DNA of 64,000 bases. Origin: Vanessa cardui. Taxonomy: Eukaryota > Arthropoda > Insecta > Lepidoptera > Nymphalidae. The notes below the pieces were generated by a model. That model saw only the letters and a program-made list of their open reading frames with translations. It made no database searches and was not told the origin of the DNA. The translations under genes and the position numbers were made by a program. Positions within the stretch are counted from its first letter, which is position 1, and each line of letters opens with the position of its first letter. Below, one piece after another: positions 1 to 8,837 of this stretch. Location: assembly GCF_905220365.1 (NCBI RefSeq), contig NC_061126.1, forward strand, positions 4,216,001 through 4,280,000, read 5' to 3'.

Positions 1-241
1 GAATTAATACCTGATGACTTCGAGGCAGGATACATTACATACACATATAATTGTATTTAACTAATATGATTGTATTTTTTAAATGTTGAAGTAGAGTAAA
101 TACTGAGTATCTTGCCGGTTCTTCTCGGTAGTATCTACTTTAAGAACTGGTGGTAGCTTCACTTAATTGTTAAATGACGATTCAAAAGTGCTTGTAAAAG
201 CCCACTTGAATAAAGTTTATTTTGATTTTGATTTTTGATTT
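1..241 (+). mobile_element. LINE-type 3' end with (TTTGA)-like tail
   Basis: A 3'-end fragment of a non-LTR retrotransposon, cut by the window edge. It contains the stretch CCGGTTCTTCTCGGTAGTAT, then GTGGTAGCTTCACTTAATTG, then ACTTGAATAAAGTTTATTTTG, and finishes in a simple TTTTGA-type tail, as expected for target-primed insertion. I recognise the sequence as a widespread lepidopteran repeat end but cannot assign the clade. No coding capacity is visible. Weak relatives occur near 20040-20136 and 45515-45600. Confidence 0.6.
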
Positions 242-250
242 AAAATATTT

Positions 251-480
251 TCATTGGTGGTAAATCTTTGTGCAATCACGTGGTTCCTACTCTTCATATA
301 TTCTACCGCTAAACTCAATATTGTTAGGTTCCAGTGTTGAAGGGCGTGTTATTTAGTATAACAAGTACAAGAAACTATCTTAATTTTCATTGGTTAGTTG
401 GTTATTTGTATGACGCATTGATATGATTGTGACCACTCATTAGGTGTCCCATTCTTCCAACTACCTATAATCATAAAAAT
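251..480 (+). mobile_element. SINE family A, strongly degraded copy
   Basis: The order of blocks follows better copies such as 50014-50307: ATTGGTGGTAAATCTTTGTGC, TATTCTACCGC, a GTTCCAGTGTTGAAGG block, GTGACCACT, then CCTATAATCATAAAAA as the tail. The middle is shortened and heavily substituted, so this is an old insertion placed directly behind the LINE end. Confidence 0.55.
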
Positions 481-849
481 AAACATTGTATATACACGAT
501 TAATTACAGATACACGTACGACTAAATTTACAAATCCGCAAAGTCAATATATTTATCCTCGAGCAATCTTTTAGTGGTGTTTGCTTATTGATAAATTTGA
601 ATATAATATTTAAAAAAAAACCATTAAGATATAAGTTTTATTACAGAATAGAATAATAAGGAGGTAATAAATATGGAGTAAGTTTTATTTAGTACATTTA
701 AATTAAATCATATATATTTGAGTATTTTCTTTGAGAAAAGAAGTAACCACTAGTATAACGATTCTTCGATAGTCTATACTCTGAATCAATGATAGCTCAA
801 ACTATAGGGCTCAAATTGAATTAAAAAATCATAAAATAATTAAAAACGT
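481..849. other. AT-rich intergenic stretch
   Basis: I see no gene, RNA or recognisable repeat here. It is AT-rich, with homopolymer runs and no open frame of note. Confidence 0.5.
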
Positions 850-873
850 CATCATCCTGCCCTTATCCCAATT

Positions 874-1026
874 TTATTTGGGGTCGGCGCAACATGTCTT
901 CTCCTTCCATACTTCTCTGTCAGACGTCATCTCACAAGTAACATTCTTTCTAACCATATCGTCTTTCACACAATCCATCAATCGTTTTCTTGGTCGTCAT
1001 CTACCTCTATATCTATCCACATCCAT
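874..1026 (-). pseudogene. RTE-like LINE, C-terminal tail of the polymerase ORF
   Basis: On the minus strand a short frame reads through a basic arginine-rich stretch, MDCVKDDM, then MTSDREVWKEKTCCADPK and a TAA stop. In RTE-type non-LTR retrotransposons the ORF typically ends in a similar way, with a W-x-D-C-V-K-D-D-M block and a final CCADP. One in-frame stop lies in the arginine-rich part, so the fragment is dead. The tail of the element is the AATTGGGATAAG sequence at about 855-873. A second decayed copy lies at 51717-51935. Confidence 0.7.
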
Positions 1027-1204
1027 GCTCAAGATTAATTAATAATAATAATAATAGATTAATAATTAATTAAGAACAAACACAAATAATGATTATTTTG
1101 TTTTAATTAAACTATGGGACTTACTTTATTTTGTAAAGACATACTATATTTCTTGGACTCAATTTCAACATACATCAATTTTTTAACACACAAGTATACC
1201 TAAC

Positions 1205-1425
1205 ACTTAATGGTAAGGTTTTGTACAAGCTCCTCTATGTAGGCACCACCCACTTATCAGATATTCTACCGCCAAACAGCCTTACTTATTATCATTGTGT
1301 TCCGGTTTATAGGGTGAGTGATCCAGAATACTGGTTCTCCAATGGTGCTTGAAATGGATAATATTTCTGACAGCGTCAGTTTCTATGGGAGCTGATTACC
1401 ATTTAATGTCAGGTTGCCTCACGTC
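1205..1425 (+). mobile_element. SINE family A, degraded copy
   Basis: It matches the family A order: ACTTAATGGTAAGG, GTACAAGC, GGCACCACCCACTTATCAGA, TATTCTACCGCCAAACA, TGTTCCGGTTTATAGGGTGA, then an internal loss, GACAGCGTCAGTTTCTATGG and a ruined tail. Several internal deletions and substitutions mark it as old. Confidence 0.7.
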
Positions 1426-1625
1426 TAAAGTATAATTTTTTTTTCTTAAATACTTTAGTAAAGTAGCATTGCTTGACAATTTATTTACTGGAACATTCAA
1501 ATGTAATTATAACAATAATAATCTAACAGTAATTTGAAGTAGTATGGAAATCAAACCTTCGCATATTACTAAGGCCAATATTTTCTGCGAAAAGGTAATA
1601 ATACAAAATGATTAATTGATACTTT

Positions 1626-1735
1626 CTTATCACAAGAGATCCTTTCCAAATGATAAAGACGGTTGTAATTAAAATTATCTTTAATATTATTTTACCGAAA
1701 ATCGACAAATTTAAAGTAATTCCCTGGACTTACCC
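1626..1735 (+). repeat. Direct repeat copy a (pair with 2816-2927)
   Basis: About 110 bp resembling 2816-2927 in the same orientation. Shared landmarks are TTATCACAA, AGACGGTT, ATATTATTTTA, TTAAAGTAATT and GGACTT. Divergence and small indels are obvious by eye. It could be an old local duplication or two insertions of an unrecognised repeat. Confidence 0.5.
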
Positions 1736-2225
1736 TATCTATTGCCTCCTGGTTGAATATCGTCATATATCAATCATACGATGCATATGCTAGTAGATAA
1801 AGTTAATTGACTTGTTTTGAACGAACATTTCGATATTTGTAAAACAATTTTGTAAGAAAATGTTTCAGTGTAGTACGAAAACTTTCTTAATCTATTGATG
1901 CTAGAAATATTCGATGTAACCAGCTAAATTTTTTCACTTTCACTTGAAGCGTAATTGATGCGTTTTGATATTCTTAAAACGTTAGTCCGTAAGAAAAATA
2001 TCTGCAGAAGTTTCCCTTGCTAATCGATCACAATGAAAGCACAGATCAGATCCGTTATGAGGATCATTATATTGTTTTAAAAATAGACACTCATTCTATG
2101 AAATATCTGTAATTTTGACTAAAATGTTATGATACGTGTAGATTTTTCGAATATGATTTTCTAAGTTCAATATAGCGATACTTTGTAAATTCGTCCTTTC
2201 GGCGATCCATCGTTTGAACAATGAT
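1736..2225. other. AT-rich stretch without recognisable content
   Basis: No gene, structured RNA or known repeat is visible. Short open frames here have AT-driven composition and no recognisable motif. Confidence 0.45.
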
Positions 2226-2360
2226 TTACGCCCCTCGAGGAAGGCCTTGACGTCCGTGGAATAAAAGCACCTCTGTTTTTGTGACAGAGGCGTTCAAACC
2301 CACCATCCCGATCAGATCCATCGCAAGCGATACTCCTACCTTGACCAGGACCATAACGAT
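2226..2360 (-). pseudogene. Non-LTR reverse transcriptase fragment
   Basis: A minus-strand frame reads IVMVLVKVGV, then VGLNASVTKTEVLLFHGR and a stop after LPRGA. This resembles the part of non-LTR reverse transcriptases just after the YADD motif, where a V-G-L-x-V-x-x-x-K-T-E-x-x-x-F block is typical. The region is more GC-rich than its surroundings. Homology seems to continue beyond the stop only in another frame. It is a short relic; the clade cannot be assigned. Confidence 0.5.
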
Positions 2361-2815
2361 CCATAAGTCTCAATATTTAAGTGGAAATAGTAATTTAACA
2401 AACACTAAAATATTTTTCAAAGAAAAGAGCGAAGATAATAGTTCATTCGTTCATTCATTCATCGTGACATTCTGCAACATAAATATTAGCTGCGACTGGA
2501 ATGTACTGGGGAAATAGTCGTGTTTTAAACGCGATCATACTAATCATAATATTTTTTACTGATATTATTTCTTTGGTCATCTTAGTCAGTAAAAGCCAGT
2601 AGATAGTACATTAAATGGATAACGTATATCGTTAAAGCGTAAAGTGCGCTAAACTAGTTGGGGATGGATCGCTTGCTACGTTACTAAAATTTTTTTTTCA
2701 ATATTTTGGTACAATTTAATGTCATAAATCATTTTCTATTTCTAATAAACATAACAAAGTGAGAAAAAGTGAGAGGAAATATGTTAAACATAAATAAATA
2801 ACATATTGATTACTC
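2361..2815. other. Unassigned AT-rich stretch
   Basis: A 78-residue open frame overlaps 2281-2517, but its left part is antisense to the RT relic and its right part has no recognisable motif, so I do not call a gene. A run of T precedes 2700. Nothing else is seen. Confidence 0.45.
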
Positions 2816-2927
2816 ATTATCACAATACCTGCTTTCAGGATACAGACGGTTCTTAGTAAATCTTTTATATTATTTTATCAAAACAAAATTCTTTATATTT
2901 TTAAAGTAATTTCCAGGACTTTTCCTT
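2816..2927 (+). repeat. Direct repeat copy b (pair with 1626-1735)
   Basis: Second member of the pair described at 1626-1735, about 1.2 kb downstream in direct orientation. It includes GGACTTTTCC (2916-2925), which happens to resemble an NF-kappaB half-canonical site. At about 1 kb from the defensin-like gene and inside a repeat, I do not call it regulatory. Confidence 0.5.
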
Positions 2928-3009
2928 CCCTTTAATTATAATACAACCATATTTAAAATACATAAATTAAATTCAAGAAAAATTTTATTACAAGAAATAA
3001 TATATATCT

Positions 3010-3300
3010 AATTACTTTTTTGTTCCATTTGCTGTTGAAACGCTTGGCCCTTGGAGTAGTGGTGCAAAAAGCTTCATCAAAAGTATAACACCTCGCCTCA
3101 TTGCCTCCACTGGTGACAAGAGGGCTGGTTCGTTTTTTGCCCAGGGGATCGGAATTGCGATTCAACGGGGAAATGCTGCTAGCATTCTTGCCACCATTCC
3201 ACGCGGTCAAGATTTATACAGTAACTAGTTTTAGTTCATGTTTGTATATATATATTTAAGCATTTAATGTTGTTAATTCGTATGTTAATAAAAAAAAAAA
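3010..3300 (+). mobile_element. Retroelement 3' end with coding tail (family D), best copy
   Basis: A plus-strand frame of about 72 codons runs from 3010 to a TAG at 3226-3228. It reads FVPFAVETLGPW near its start, RLIASTGDKRAGSFFAQG in the middle and ILATIPRGQDLYSN at its end. A UTR of about 60 bp follows, ending TTAATAAAAAAAAAA, so a poly(A) tail is fused to the AATAAA signal. That is the mark of a retrotransposed copy. The same end occurs at 18890-19077 (+) and 62409-62645 (-). The protein family is not identified; I take it for the C-terminus of a repeat-encoded protein. No upstream coding part is present, consistent with 5' truncation. Confidence 0.6.
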
Positions 3301-3878
3301 AATTAAAAGAAATAACATGCATACGAATATCTAACGTAGGAACACAAAAAAATACACAAAGCATATGCTGATACTTGACAATGATTTTGGTTTTAAACGC
3401 CAAAAAAGCTAAATGTCATTACCTAACATGAAACAAAGAGTGTTAAGATAATATAATATAATATCTTACTGTAAAATAAACCACCTTGTTATTACGAGTC
3501 ACTTTAGATTCAACTGCTCCAGTAAATTTCATCTCTTACAATTACATGTACTCGTAAGATATGAATTCTATTAAGTCTAAACTCAGCTCAACAACAAAGG
3601 CAGTTTCAAAGTTAGACAAATAACTGACATTGATATTCGATTAATATGTTTTCTTATTTTTGTAATACATTTGTTATAATATAGTCTTTAAAATATTAGT
3701 TAAGGTATTTTACCTTTTTCTTAGCCAACGGTTACTTACTTTGGTAAAAATATTTACTAAGCCAGTAGTTTCAAAATTACATTTACTGTAAAAAGGATAT
3801 TATTTTATTTTTATCACAATTTCTGGAAGTAGTCATAAATGTTTTACAATACCAATCTTTCATAAATTATAAGAGAAC
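3301..3878. other. Region upstream of the defensin-like gene
   Basis: AT-rich DNA with no recognisable repeat. A TTATCA motif (GATA-type, reverse) lies at 3811-3816. I see no canonical kappaB site (GGGRNNYYCC) within about 350 bp of the transcription start. Confidence 0.4.
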
Positions 3879-3968
3879 TGATAATAGAACATAAAAATGA
3901 TTTATCATTTAACGTTATCTTGATTTTTTTCATATAAATACGGAATATTACATTCAAAATGTACAGTT
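3879..3968 (+). promoter_or_regulatory. Core promoter and GATA-type motifs of the defensin-like gene
   Basis: A good TATA box, TATAAATA, lies at 3933-3940. An initiator-like ACAGTTG begins at 3963, which puts the transcription start near 3965, about 30 bp from the TATA box and 30 bp before the ATG. Upstream are three GATA-type motifs: TGATAA at 3879-3884, TTATCA at 3902-3907 and TTATCT at 3915-3920. GATA factors are known to act with Rel proteins on insect immune genes. That these sites work here is inference. Confidence 0.6.
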
Positions 3969-3994
3969 GAAGAACTGATACTAAAGAAAGCATC

Positions 3995-4350
3995 ATGGCT
4001 ATCAAAATCTTTCCTTTCCTAGTCGCCCTGCTGGCAACTCTGCTGGTAGCTCAGACTGTCTCGTGTGAGGAAGCAAAACGTCCTGGTAATTATAATTATT
4101 TGCATCGAAGCGGTAACAATATTGTTGTATTAGTTTTTGTATTCATGAATTATTTATAATTTCAGACATCTTGTTTATTGAGAATCCAGACACATTCCCG
4201 AAGATTATAAGCCCGACTAGCGCTTTTATAGGCGCCACACGCAACAACCTGGTCTGCACGGCTACCATGTGTCGCAACATTTGTCGGGCGCTCAACTTCA
4301 TATTCGGTCGCTGCAACAGCAATAGAGTTTGCGTCTGTTCGAACTTCTAA
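3995..4350 (+). CDS. Defensin-like (CSalphabeta) secreted peptide, two exons
   Basis: A predicted secreted antimicrobial-type peptide of 91 residues. Exon 1 is 3995-4085 and exon 2 is 4166-4350. The 80-bp intron has a GT donor (CCTG|GTAATT) and an AG acceptor (TTTCAG|ACATC) and splits a codon after its first base. Residues 1-24 form a signal peptide: MAIK, then a leucine-rich core, ending VSC before EEAKR. Residues 25-60 are a linker or pro-region with a dibasic KR at 28-29. The C-terminus holds six cysteines at 61, 66, 70, 80, 86 and 88, spaced C-x4-C-x3-C-x9-C-x5-C-x-C. The C-x3-C and C-x-C pair define the CSalphabeta fold of defensins. The first loop (x4) is shorter than in classical insect defensins and nearer to short-loop scorpion-type or cobatoxin-like peptides. 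Expected role is secretion into haemolymph and immune defence; activity is not shown. The frame is intact, with a TATA box and poly(A) signal, and no neighbouring paralogue is seen. Confidence 0.85.
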
Positions 4351-4474
4351 ATCCTGATGAACACACTCAATCAAAAAGAAAAACGAAAAAATATTCATTT
4401 TTTTAGGTGATTTAATACTGAAAAGCTAATTAAAAAAACCGAAAAATATTTTTGTGTCAGCATTATATCAATAC

Positions 4475-4480
4475 AATAAA
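4475..4480 (+). terminator. Polyadenylation signal of the defensin-like gene
   Basis: AATAAA lies 125 bp after the stop codon, with no earlier AATAAA on this strand, followed by T/G-rich sequence at about 4510-4560 that could serve as the downstream element. Confidence 0.55.
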
Positions 4481-4910
4481 CGTTTTAAAAAGTATGGTAA
4501 CATACAAGACTTTACATCAATAAATCAATTGGCATAAAATTATTTGTTTTTGTTTTTTTTTTCTTTCCTGTATATTTCGTGAAATACGAAACTGACACAG
4601 ATTCGAAATTTTGATACTACGCGAAAATATTGGCAAAATGTTGAGCTCGCGTCAATTATGATACTCAAATTTATATATGCATGAAAACCAATATATAGTA
4701 TAGTAATTTAATGCATTTTATCATATACGCTAGTATAGAAAAAAAAAATGCTTTTTATATAAATATAATCCGATTTATATTATATTGATTATAAAAAATA
4801 ACCCTGATGTTTGAAATAGTTTATGTTATTAGTTGTAACAGTAAGAACATTTATAACAATACATTTTACTTTCTTTATATTAATATATGGAAATATTTAA
4901 CTTTTAAGTT
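4481..4910. other. AT-rich spacer between the defensin-like gene and the LINE
   Basis: No gene or recognisable repeat. It contains T-runs and A-runs, and ends at the T-run that is the complement of the LINE poly(A) tail. Confidence 0.45.
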
Positions 4911-4916
4911 TTTTTT

Positions 4917-6444
4917 TTATGGAATAGGTGACAAACGAGCAGGAGGCTCACCTGATGGAAAGTGACTACCACCGCCCATGGACATCTGGGCAACACCAGG
5001 AGGCTTGCAGGTGCGTTGCCGGCCTTTAAGGAAGGAGTACGCTCTTTTCTTGAAGGTTCCCATGTCGTATCGGTTCGGAAAAACCGCCGGCGAAAGCTGG
5101 TTCCACAGAGTGGTTGTGCGAGGCAGAAAATGTCTAAGAAATCGCGCTGTTGTGGATTTTCGGACATCAAGATGGTGCGGGTGAAACTTGGAATTTTGAA
5201 CGAGATGTCCGAAGGTGAAATTCAGCAGCAGGGATTAATCCGAACAATTCCTCGGAACATTCCCCGTGAAAAATTCGGTAGAAGATGCAGAGTGATCCAA
5301 CATCTCTACGCAAAGCCAAAGGATCAAGGAGATCGGAAAGGGCTTGATCGTCGATAACTCGAGCCGCTCTACGTTGGATGCGGTCAAATGGAAGGAGCTG
5401 GTACTGGGGAGCACCCGCCCAGAGGTGAGAGCAGTACTCCATGTGAGGCCGAATTTGCGCCTTGTAAAGTTTTAGGCGATGGGCCGACGTGAAATACTGT
5501 CTCACCTTGCTGAGCACACCGAGCTTCTTTGAAGCCAATTTGGCTTTGCCTTCCAATTGACCGCGGAACTGAACGAGGCTCGAAATATCAACGCCAAGTA
5601 TTCCGATACTACCTGTAGCGGCTATCGGGATGTTCTCAAATCGTGGAGATACGACAAATGGTGTTTTTTTAGCGGTTAACGCGCAAACTTGCGTCTTTTT
5701 GGGGTTGAAATGGACTAAATTTAGGCCCCAGTTCGAGACTTCGTTTAACGAAGACTTGATTTCAGACACAAGTTTGTTCCGGTTTTCTTCGACGTTTTCC
5801 CGAGAAATATTAGCGCGGCCGGTGTATAGGGTGTCAACGGTACTGTCGTCTGCATAGCAATGAATGTTCCCAATTTGCAACAAGTCATTGATATGCAGAA
5901 GAAACAAAGTGGGTGATAGAACACAGCCTTGTGGAACACCAGCATTGACGAACTTTAAGTCGGAGCATGCACCGTCGACAACGACCTTGATGCTCCGATC
6001 TGCCAAAAAGCTGGTAATCCAATTGCATAATTTCCCGGGAAGCCCATAGGAAGGAAGCTTCGAAAGAAGCGCTTTGTGCCACACGCGATCGAAGGCCTTC
6101 GCTATGTCCAAGCTGGCTGCTAATGCCTCACCCTTGCTCTCAACTGCTTCAGCCCATCTATGAGTAAGGTAAACTAGAAGATCACCGGCCGACCGACCCC
6201 GACGGAAACCGTACTGGCGGTCGCTAATCAGCTGGTTCTCCTCTAGATACCGCAGGAGCTGGCAGTTTATAAGGGACTCCATTATCTTGGAGAGCAAGGA
6301 AGTGATGGCTATAGGCCTATAATTGGACGGATCTGAGCGGTTGCCTTTTTTAGGGATCGGATGCACCAAAGCAGTCTTCCAGGAGTTCGGGACGACGCCT
6401 AATGCGTAGGATTGCCGGAAAAGACGCGTTAAGACCGGTGACAA
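4917..6444 (-). pseudogene. LINE reverse transcriptase, frameshifted
   Basis: The frame from 6444 to 5167 (425 residues) carries the non-LTR RT motifs: NYRPIAITSL (residues 41-50), SLDIAKAFDR with the motif A aspartate (111-120), GVPQGCVLSPT (169-179) and the catalytic YADD (197-200). A CR1-style C-terminal domain follows, with HMEYCSHLWAGAPQ. At about 5180 the frame shifts and the homology continues on the same strand as PHHLDVRKSTTARFLRHFLP..., then FLKGRQRTC, to a TAA at 4917-4919 that uses the start of the poly(A) tail. The segment expected between the endonuclease and LTRLFRQS is missing, apparently a deletion of roughly 130 bp near 6440-6460 when judged against the family and the 12.1-kb copy. 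Confidence 0.85.
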
Positions 6445-7975
6445 CTTGAAGGTGGTGACTTTCCTTGATCATCCAGATTCGAGTTCGACGCGAAGAGAGA
6501 CCCTAAAAGATCGGCCTTCTCCTTCGCGGTATGGGCCAATGACTCACCGTCCCTGTGCAAAGATGGAAAAGAAGGCTGACAGAAATTTCCTAGGACAGCC
6601 TTAGCGAGAGACCAGAACGCACGTGTTCCTGATGGGAAGCGCACCAGTCTCTCGCCAATTCTGCCAATGTACTTCAACTTCGCCTCAGCTATCACGTTTT
6701 TGAAGGACCTGGAGGCAGAGTTATATTCCTTTCTGAATGTGCTGGTGTTTGTATCACGAGACGCCGATGCGTTAGCCCAGTCTTGGTAGCATTCCCATTT
6801 TCGGCGTGAAGCCGTCTTACAGAGGCGACCAAACCAGGGCTGGGACTTGCCACCAATGAATGAATATGGAATGAAAAGTTCCATACCCTGAAGCACCACA
6901 TCGGCGACAGAGTCAGCAACAACGCTCGGATCATCCATCGAGAAACAAACTCGCCCCCATGGGTAAGATGCAAAGAAGGACCGCATCCCATCCCAATCTG
7001 CTGACTTGTAGTGCCACACGCGACGACAGCCTGCGAAACGAGGTCGTGAGTATCGTGTAACTGGCACTGTACTCCGGACGAGACAGTGGTCCGACGAGCC
7101 CAGAGGGGGATCGACGACAATCTTATAGCCGTCCGGATGCGAAGTCAGCAGAAGGTCCAACAGGGAAGGTGTATGATCCTCCACGTCCGGTATTCGCGTT
7201 GGCGAGGTGACCAGTTGTGTCAAATCATAAGCCAAAGCGAAGTCGAGAACAGATCTACCCGCATGATCAGTGGTGCGTGATCCAAGCCACTCTGTATGAT
7301 GAGCATTGAAATCGCCCAGAATAATGATCTCTACGGATGGAGTCTGCTGCAGCACGGAATCTGTAGCCAATTGGACGTGCTCAACCAGTCGATCGGTTTC
7401 GGCATTACCGCTATGGGACCTATAAAGGCACGCGTAGATTCGCGGATGGTCGTCGCAGTCTACGCGCAGCCAGATAATTGATAGGTGCCTTCAAAGCTGC
7501 CGAGGCGTCGAGAGCAGATATCATCTCTGACATAAACGCACACCCCAGCTCGTGGCACAAAAATATGCTCCAATTTGTAACCGGGGTAAGAGAGAAAAGA
7601 CGTATCGGCAGGAGAAGATATCTGGGTCTCGGTAAGAAAGAGCAAGGCCGACTTCGCCGTCTCAAGGTGAAAGTGAACGGCATTCAAGTTGGAGTTGAGT
7701 CCCCTTATGTTGCAGAAGTCCACAGCGAGTGTGGTAGGGGTTGCCTTATGATGCCTGCTCCGCTTGCCCCGAACAGTGGCGAGCGCAAAATTGCCCCCCC
7801 CAGAATTCGGAGGGCAGCCTGGGCATCCCTGCTCAGGTGGTGTACGTCCTGAGCATGGATGCCCAGAGAGGGATTCTCCACCGCAGTCGCTGATGGTACC
7901 CTCCTGGGGTAATGTCACCAAATTCTGCACAACCATGTTTTGGGGGGAGAGGGATTGGGCCTCCGGAACTCTCAC
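6429..7975 (-). pseudogene. LINE AP-like endonuclease with frameshift
   Basis: The N-terminal frame (7975 to 7460) holds a proline/glycine-rich leader and the start of the endonuclease: CNIRGLNSN (about residues 88-96) and the acidic LTETQ (114-118). It ends at a stop after a frameshift near 7480. The second frame continues as WLRVDCDDHPRIYACLYRSH, then ILGDFNAHHTEW and GSSDHCLV, the conserved D-N and S-D-H metal and phosphate contacts of APE-type endonucleases. So all the key motifs are present but in two frames. The protein would nick target DNA to prime reverse transcription. It is followed on the same strand by the RT. Confidence 0.85.
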
Positions 7976-8179
7976 TTACCGGACGAAACGCGGTAGCATA
8001 GCTACCACTTCACGCCGATTTTAAGTGAGTTATATTTTAAAGTAGGCACTAGAAATTAAATACATAACCTTCAAAATAATAAAAGCGTACTAATTTCGTC
8101 GAAAGTAAATTCGACTTGATACTGTAGAAAACAATATATGAACTCAATATGTATGATCCTGTATGTATATAAATGCACT

Positions 8180-8273
8180 CCGGTCTGGTATTCGCGCGGT
8201 GCGAACGGCGAAGCGTCTTGCGAATGAAACAAATGTATAGCAATGTTCACGCAAAATTCCCGTAGCCAGGCGG
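8180..8273. mobile_element. Short GC-rich MITE of the Harbinger-like family
   Basis: A 94-bp GC-rich block. Its left part, from TATTCGCGCGGTGCGAACGG to AAATGTATAGCAATG, is the reverse complement of 10283-10340. Its right end, CCCGTAGCCAGGCGG followed by TTA, matches the CCCGTGGCCAGGCGG|TAA end of the elements at 8838-9292 and 10369. The left terminus CCGGTCTGG is a decayed version of CCGCCTGGCC. A matching target duplication is not evident. Confidence 0.6.
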
Positions 8274-8274
8274 T

Positions 8275-8480
8275 TAGTGGTAGGGCTTGTGAAAGCTTGA
8301 TTGGAACCACCCAATCATCATATGTTTTACCGATACAGTACGTTTGAGGAACAGGAAGAATAACTAAATAACTAATTCCCAAGGTTGAGGGTGCATTGGA
8401 AATATAAAGGATGATTAAAGTGTGTTACTAAGTGCCAAAGTTTGTGGGTGGTGGTGAAAACTAACCATCCGATGGTCTAT
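8275..8480 (+). mobile_element. SINE family A, degraded copy
   Basis: Begins TAGTGGTAGGGCTTGTGAAAGC and later has ATTCCCAAGGTTGAGGGTGC and GGTGGTGGTGAAAACTAACC, following the family order with many changes and the middle third largely lost. It abuts the MITE at 8180-8273. Confidence 0.6.
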
Positions 8481-8671
8481 ATACCCGTACGTTACAAAGC
8501 TTTATAAAAAAAAATAATACTGACATATAGAGTTCGTAACATAATCACGCAACGGAATAGCTAACGTGTCATTACGAAAATATTTTACAAAAAATCCTAG
8601 TATTATAGTGTTATAAAACCAGGAGTGCTAATTAAATATAAATTAATAAGTAGTGTACCTAATTTATTTAA

Positions 8672-8821
8672 ATGGAAATTAATATTCTAATTGAAGAAGA
8701 CGTAACATTTTCACACAAAGAGCGTTTAGACAACTTTTGTGAAACAAAGGAGCAAAAATGTGATATCTTCAATGAGTCCAAATTGGACATGTCTGAAAAA
8801 TATGATGAATATTTCTTTTAG
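8672..8821 (+). CDS. Small hypothetical ORF, 49 residues
   Basis: An open frame beginning MEINILIEEDVTFSHKERLD and ending EKYDEYFF. It is acidic and lysine-rich, with no signal peptide, membrane segment or recognised motif. It lies just before the Harbinger-like element at 8838. It may be chance, or a remnant of a coding part of that element family or of a host gene. I do not assign a function. Confidence 0.15.
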   Translation: MEINILIEEDVTFSHKERLDNFCETKEQKCDIFNESKLDMSEKYDEYFF

Positions 8822-8837
8822 CGCTAATTAAACCTAA

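Larger units (their letters stand above)
4911..8022 (-). mobile_element. Near full-length non-LTR retrotransposon (CR1/Jockey-like), inactive
   Basis: A minus-strand LINE of about 3.1 kb. Its poly(A) tail is the T-run at 4911-4918 and its 5' end lies near 8022, where a GC-rich leader (GCTACCGCGTTTCGTCCGGT on the minus strand) stops and AT-rich host DNA begins. It encodes an AP-like endonuclease followed by a reverse transcriptase, both broken (separate entries). GC content contrasts sharply with the flanks. Another copy of the family lies at 10826-12160, and 3' fragments at 34338-34528 and 16681-16770. The last ~70 bp match the tails of the family A SINEs. Clade placement is from the protein style only and would need a phylogeny. 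Confidence 0.85.

Noticed and set aside
2281..2517. 78-residue plus-strand ORF
   Set aside because: Its first half is antisense to an RT relic and the second half is AT-driven.
2916..2925. NF-kappaB-like GGACTTTTCC
   Set aside because: About 1 kb from the immune gene and inside a duplicated segment; a single degenerate 10-mer is expected by chance.
4962..5357. 131-residue plus-strand ORF, and other plus-strand ORFs up to 8024
   Set aside because: They are antisense to the LINE endonuclease/RT coding sequence; high GC keeps several frames open.
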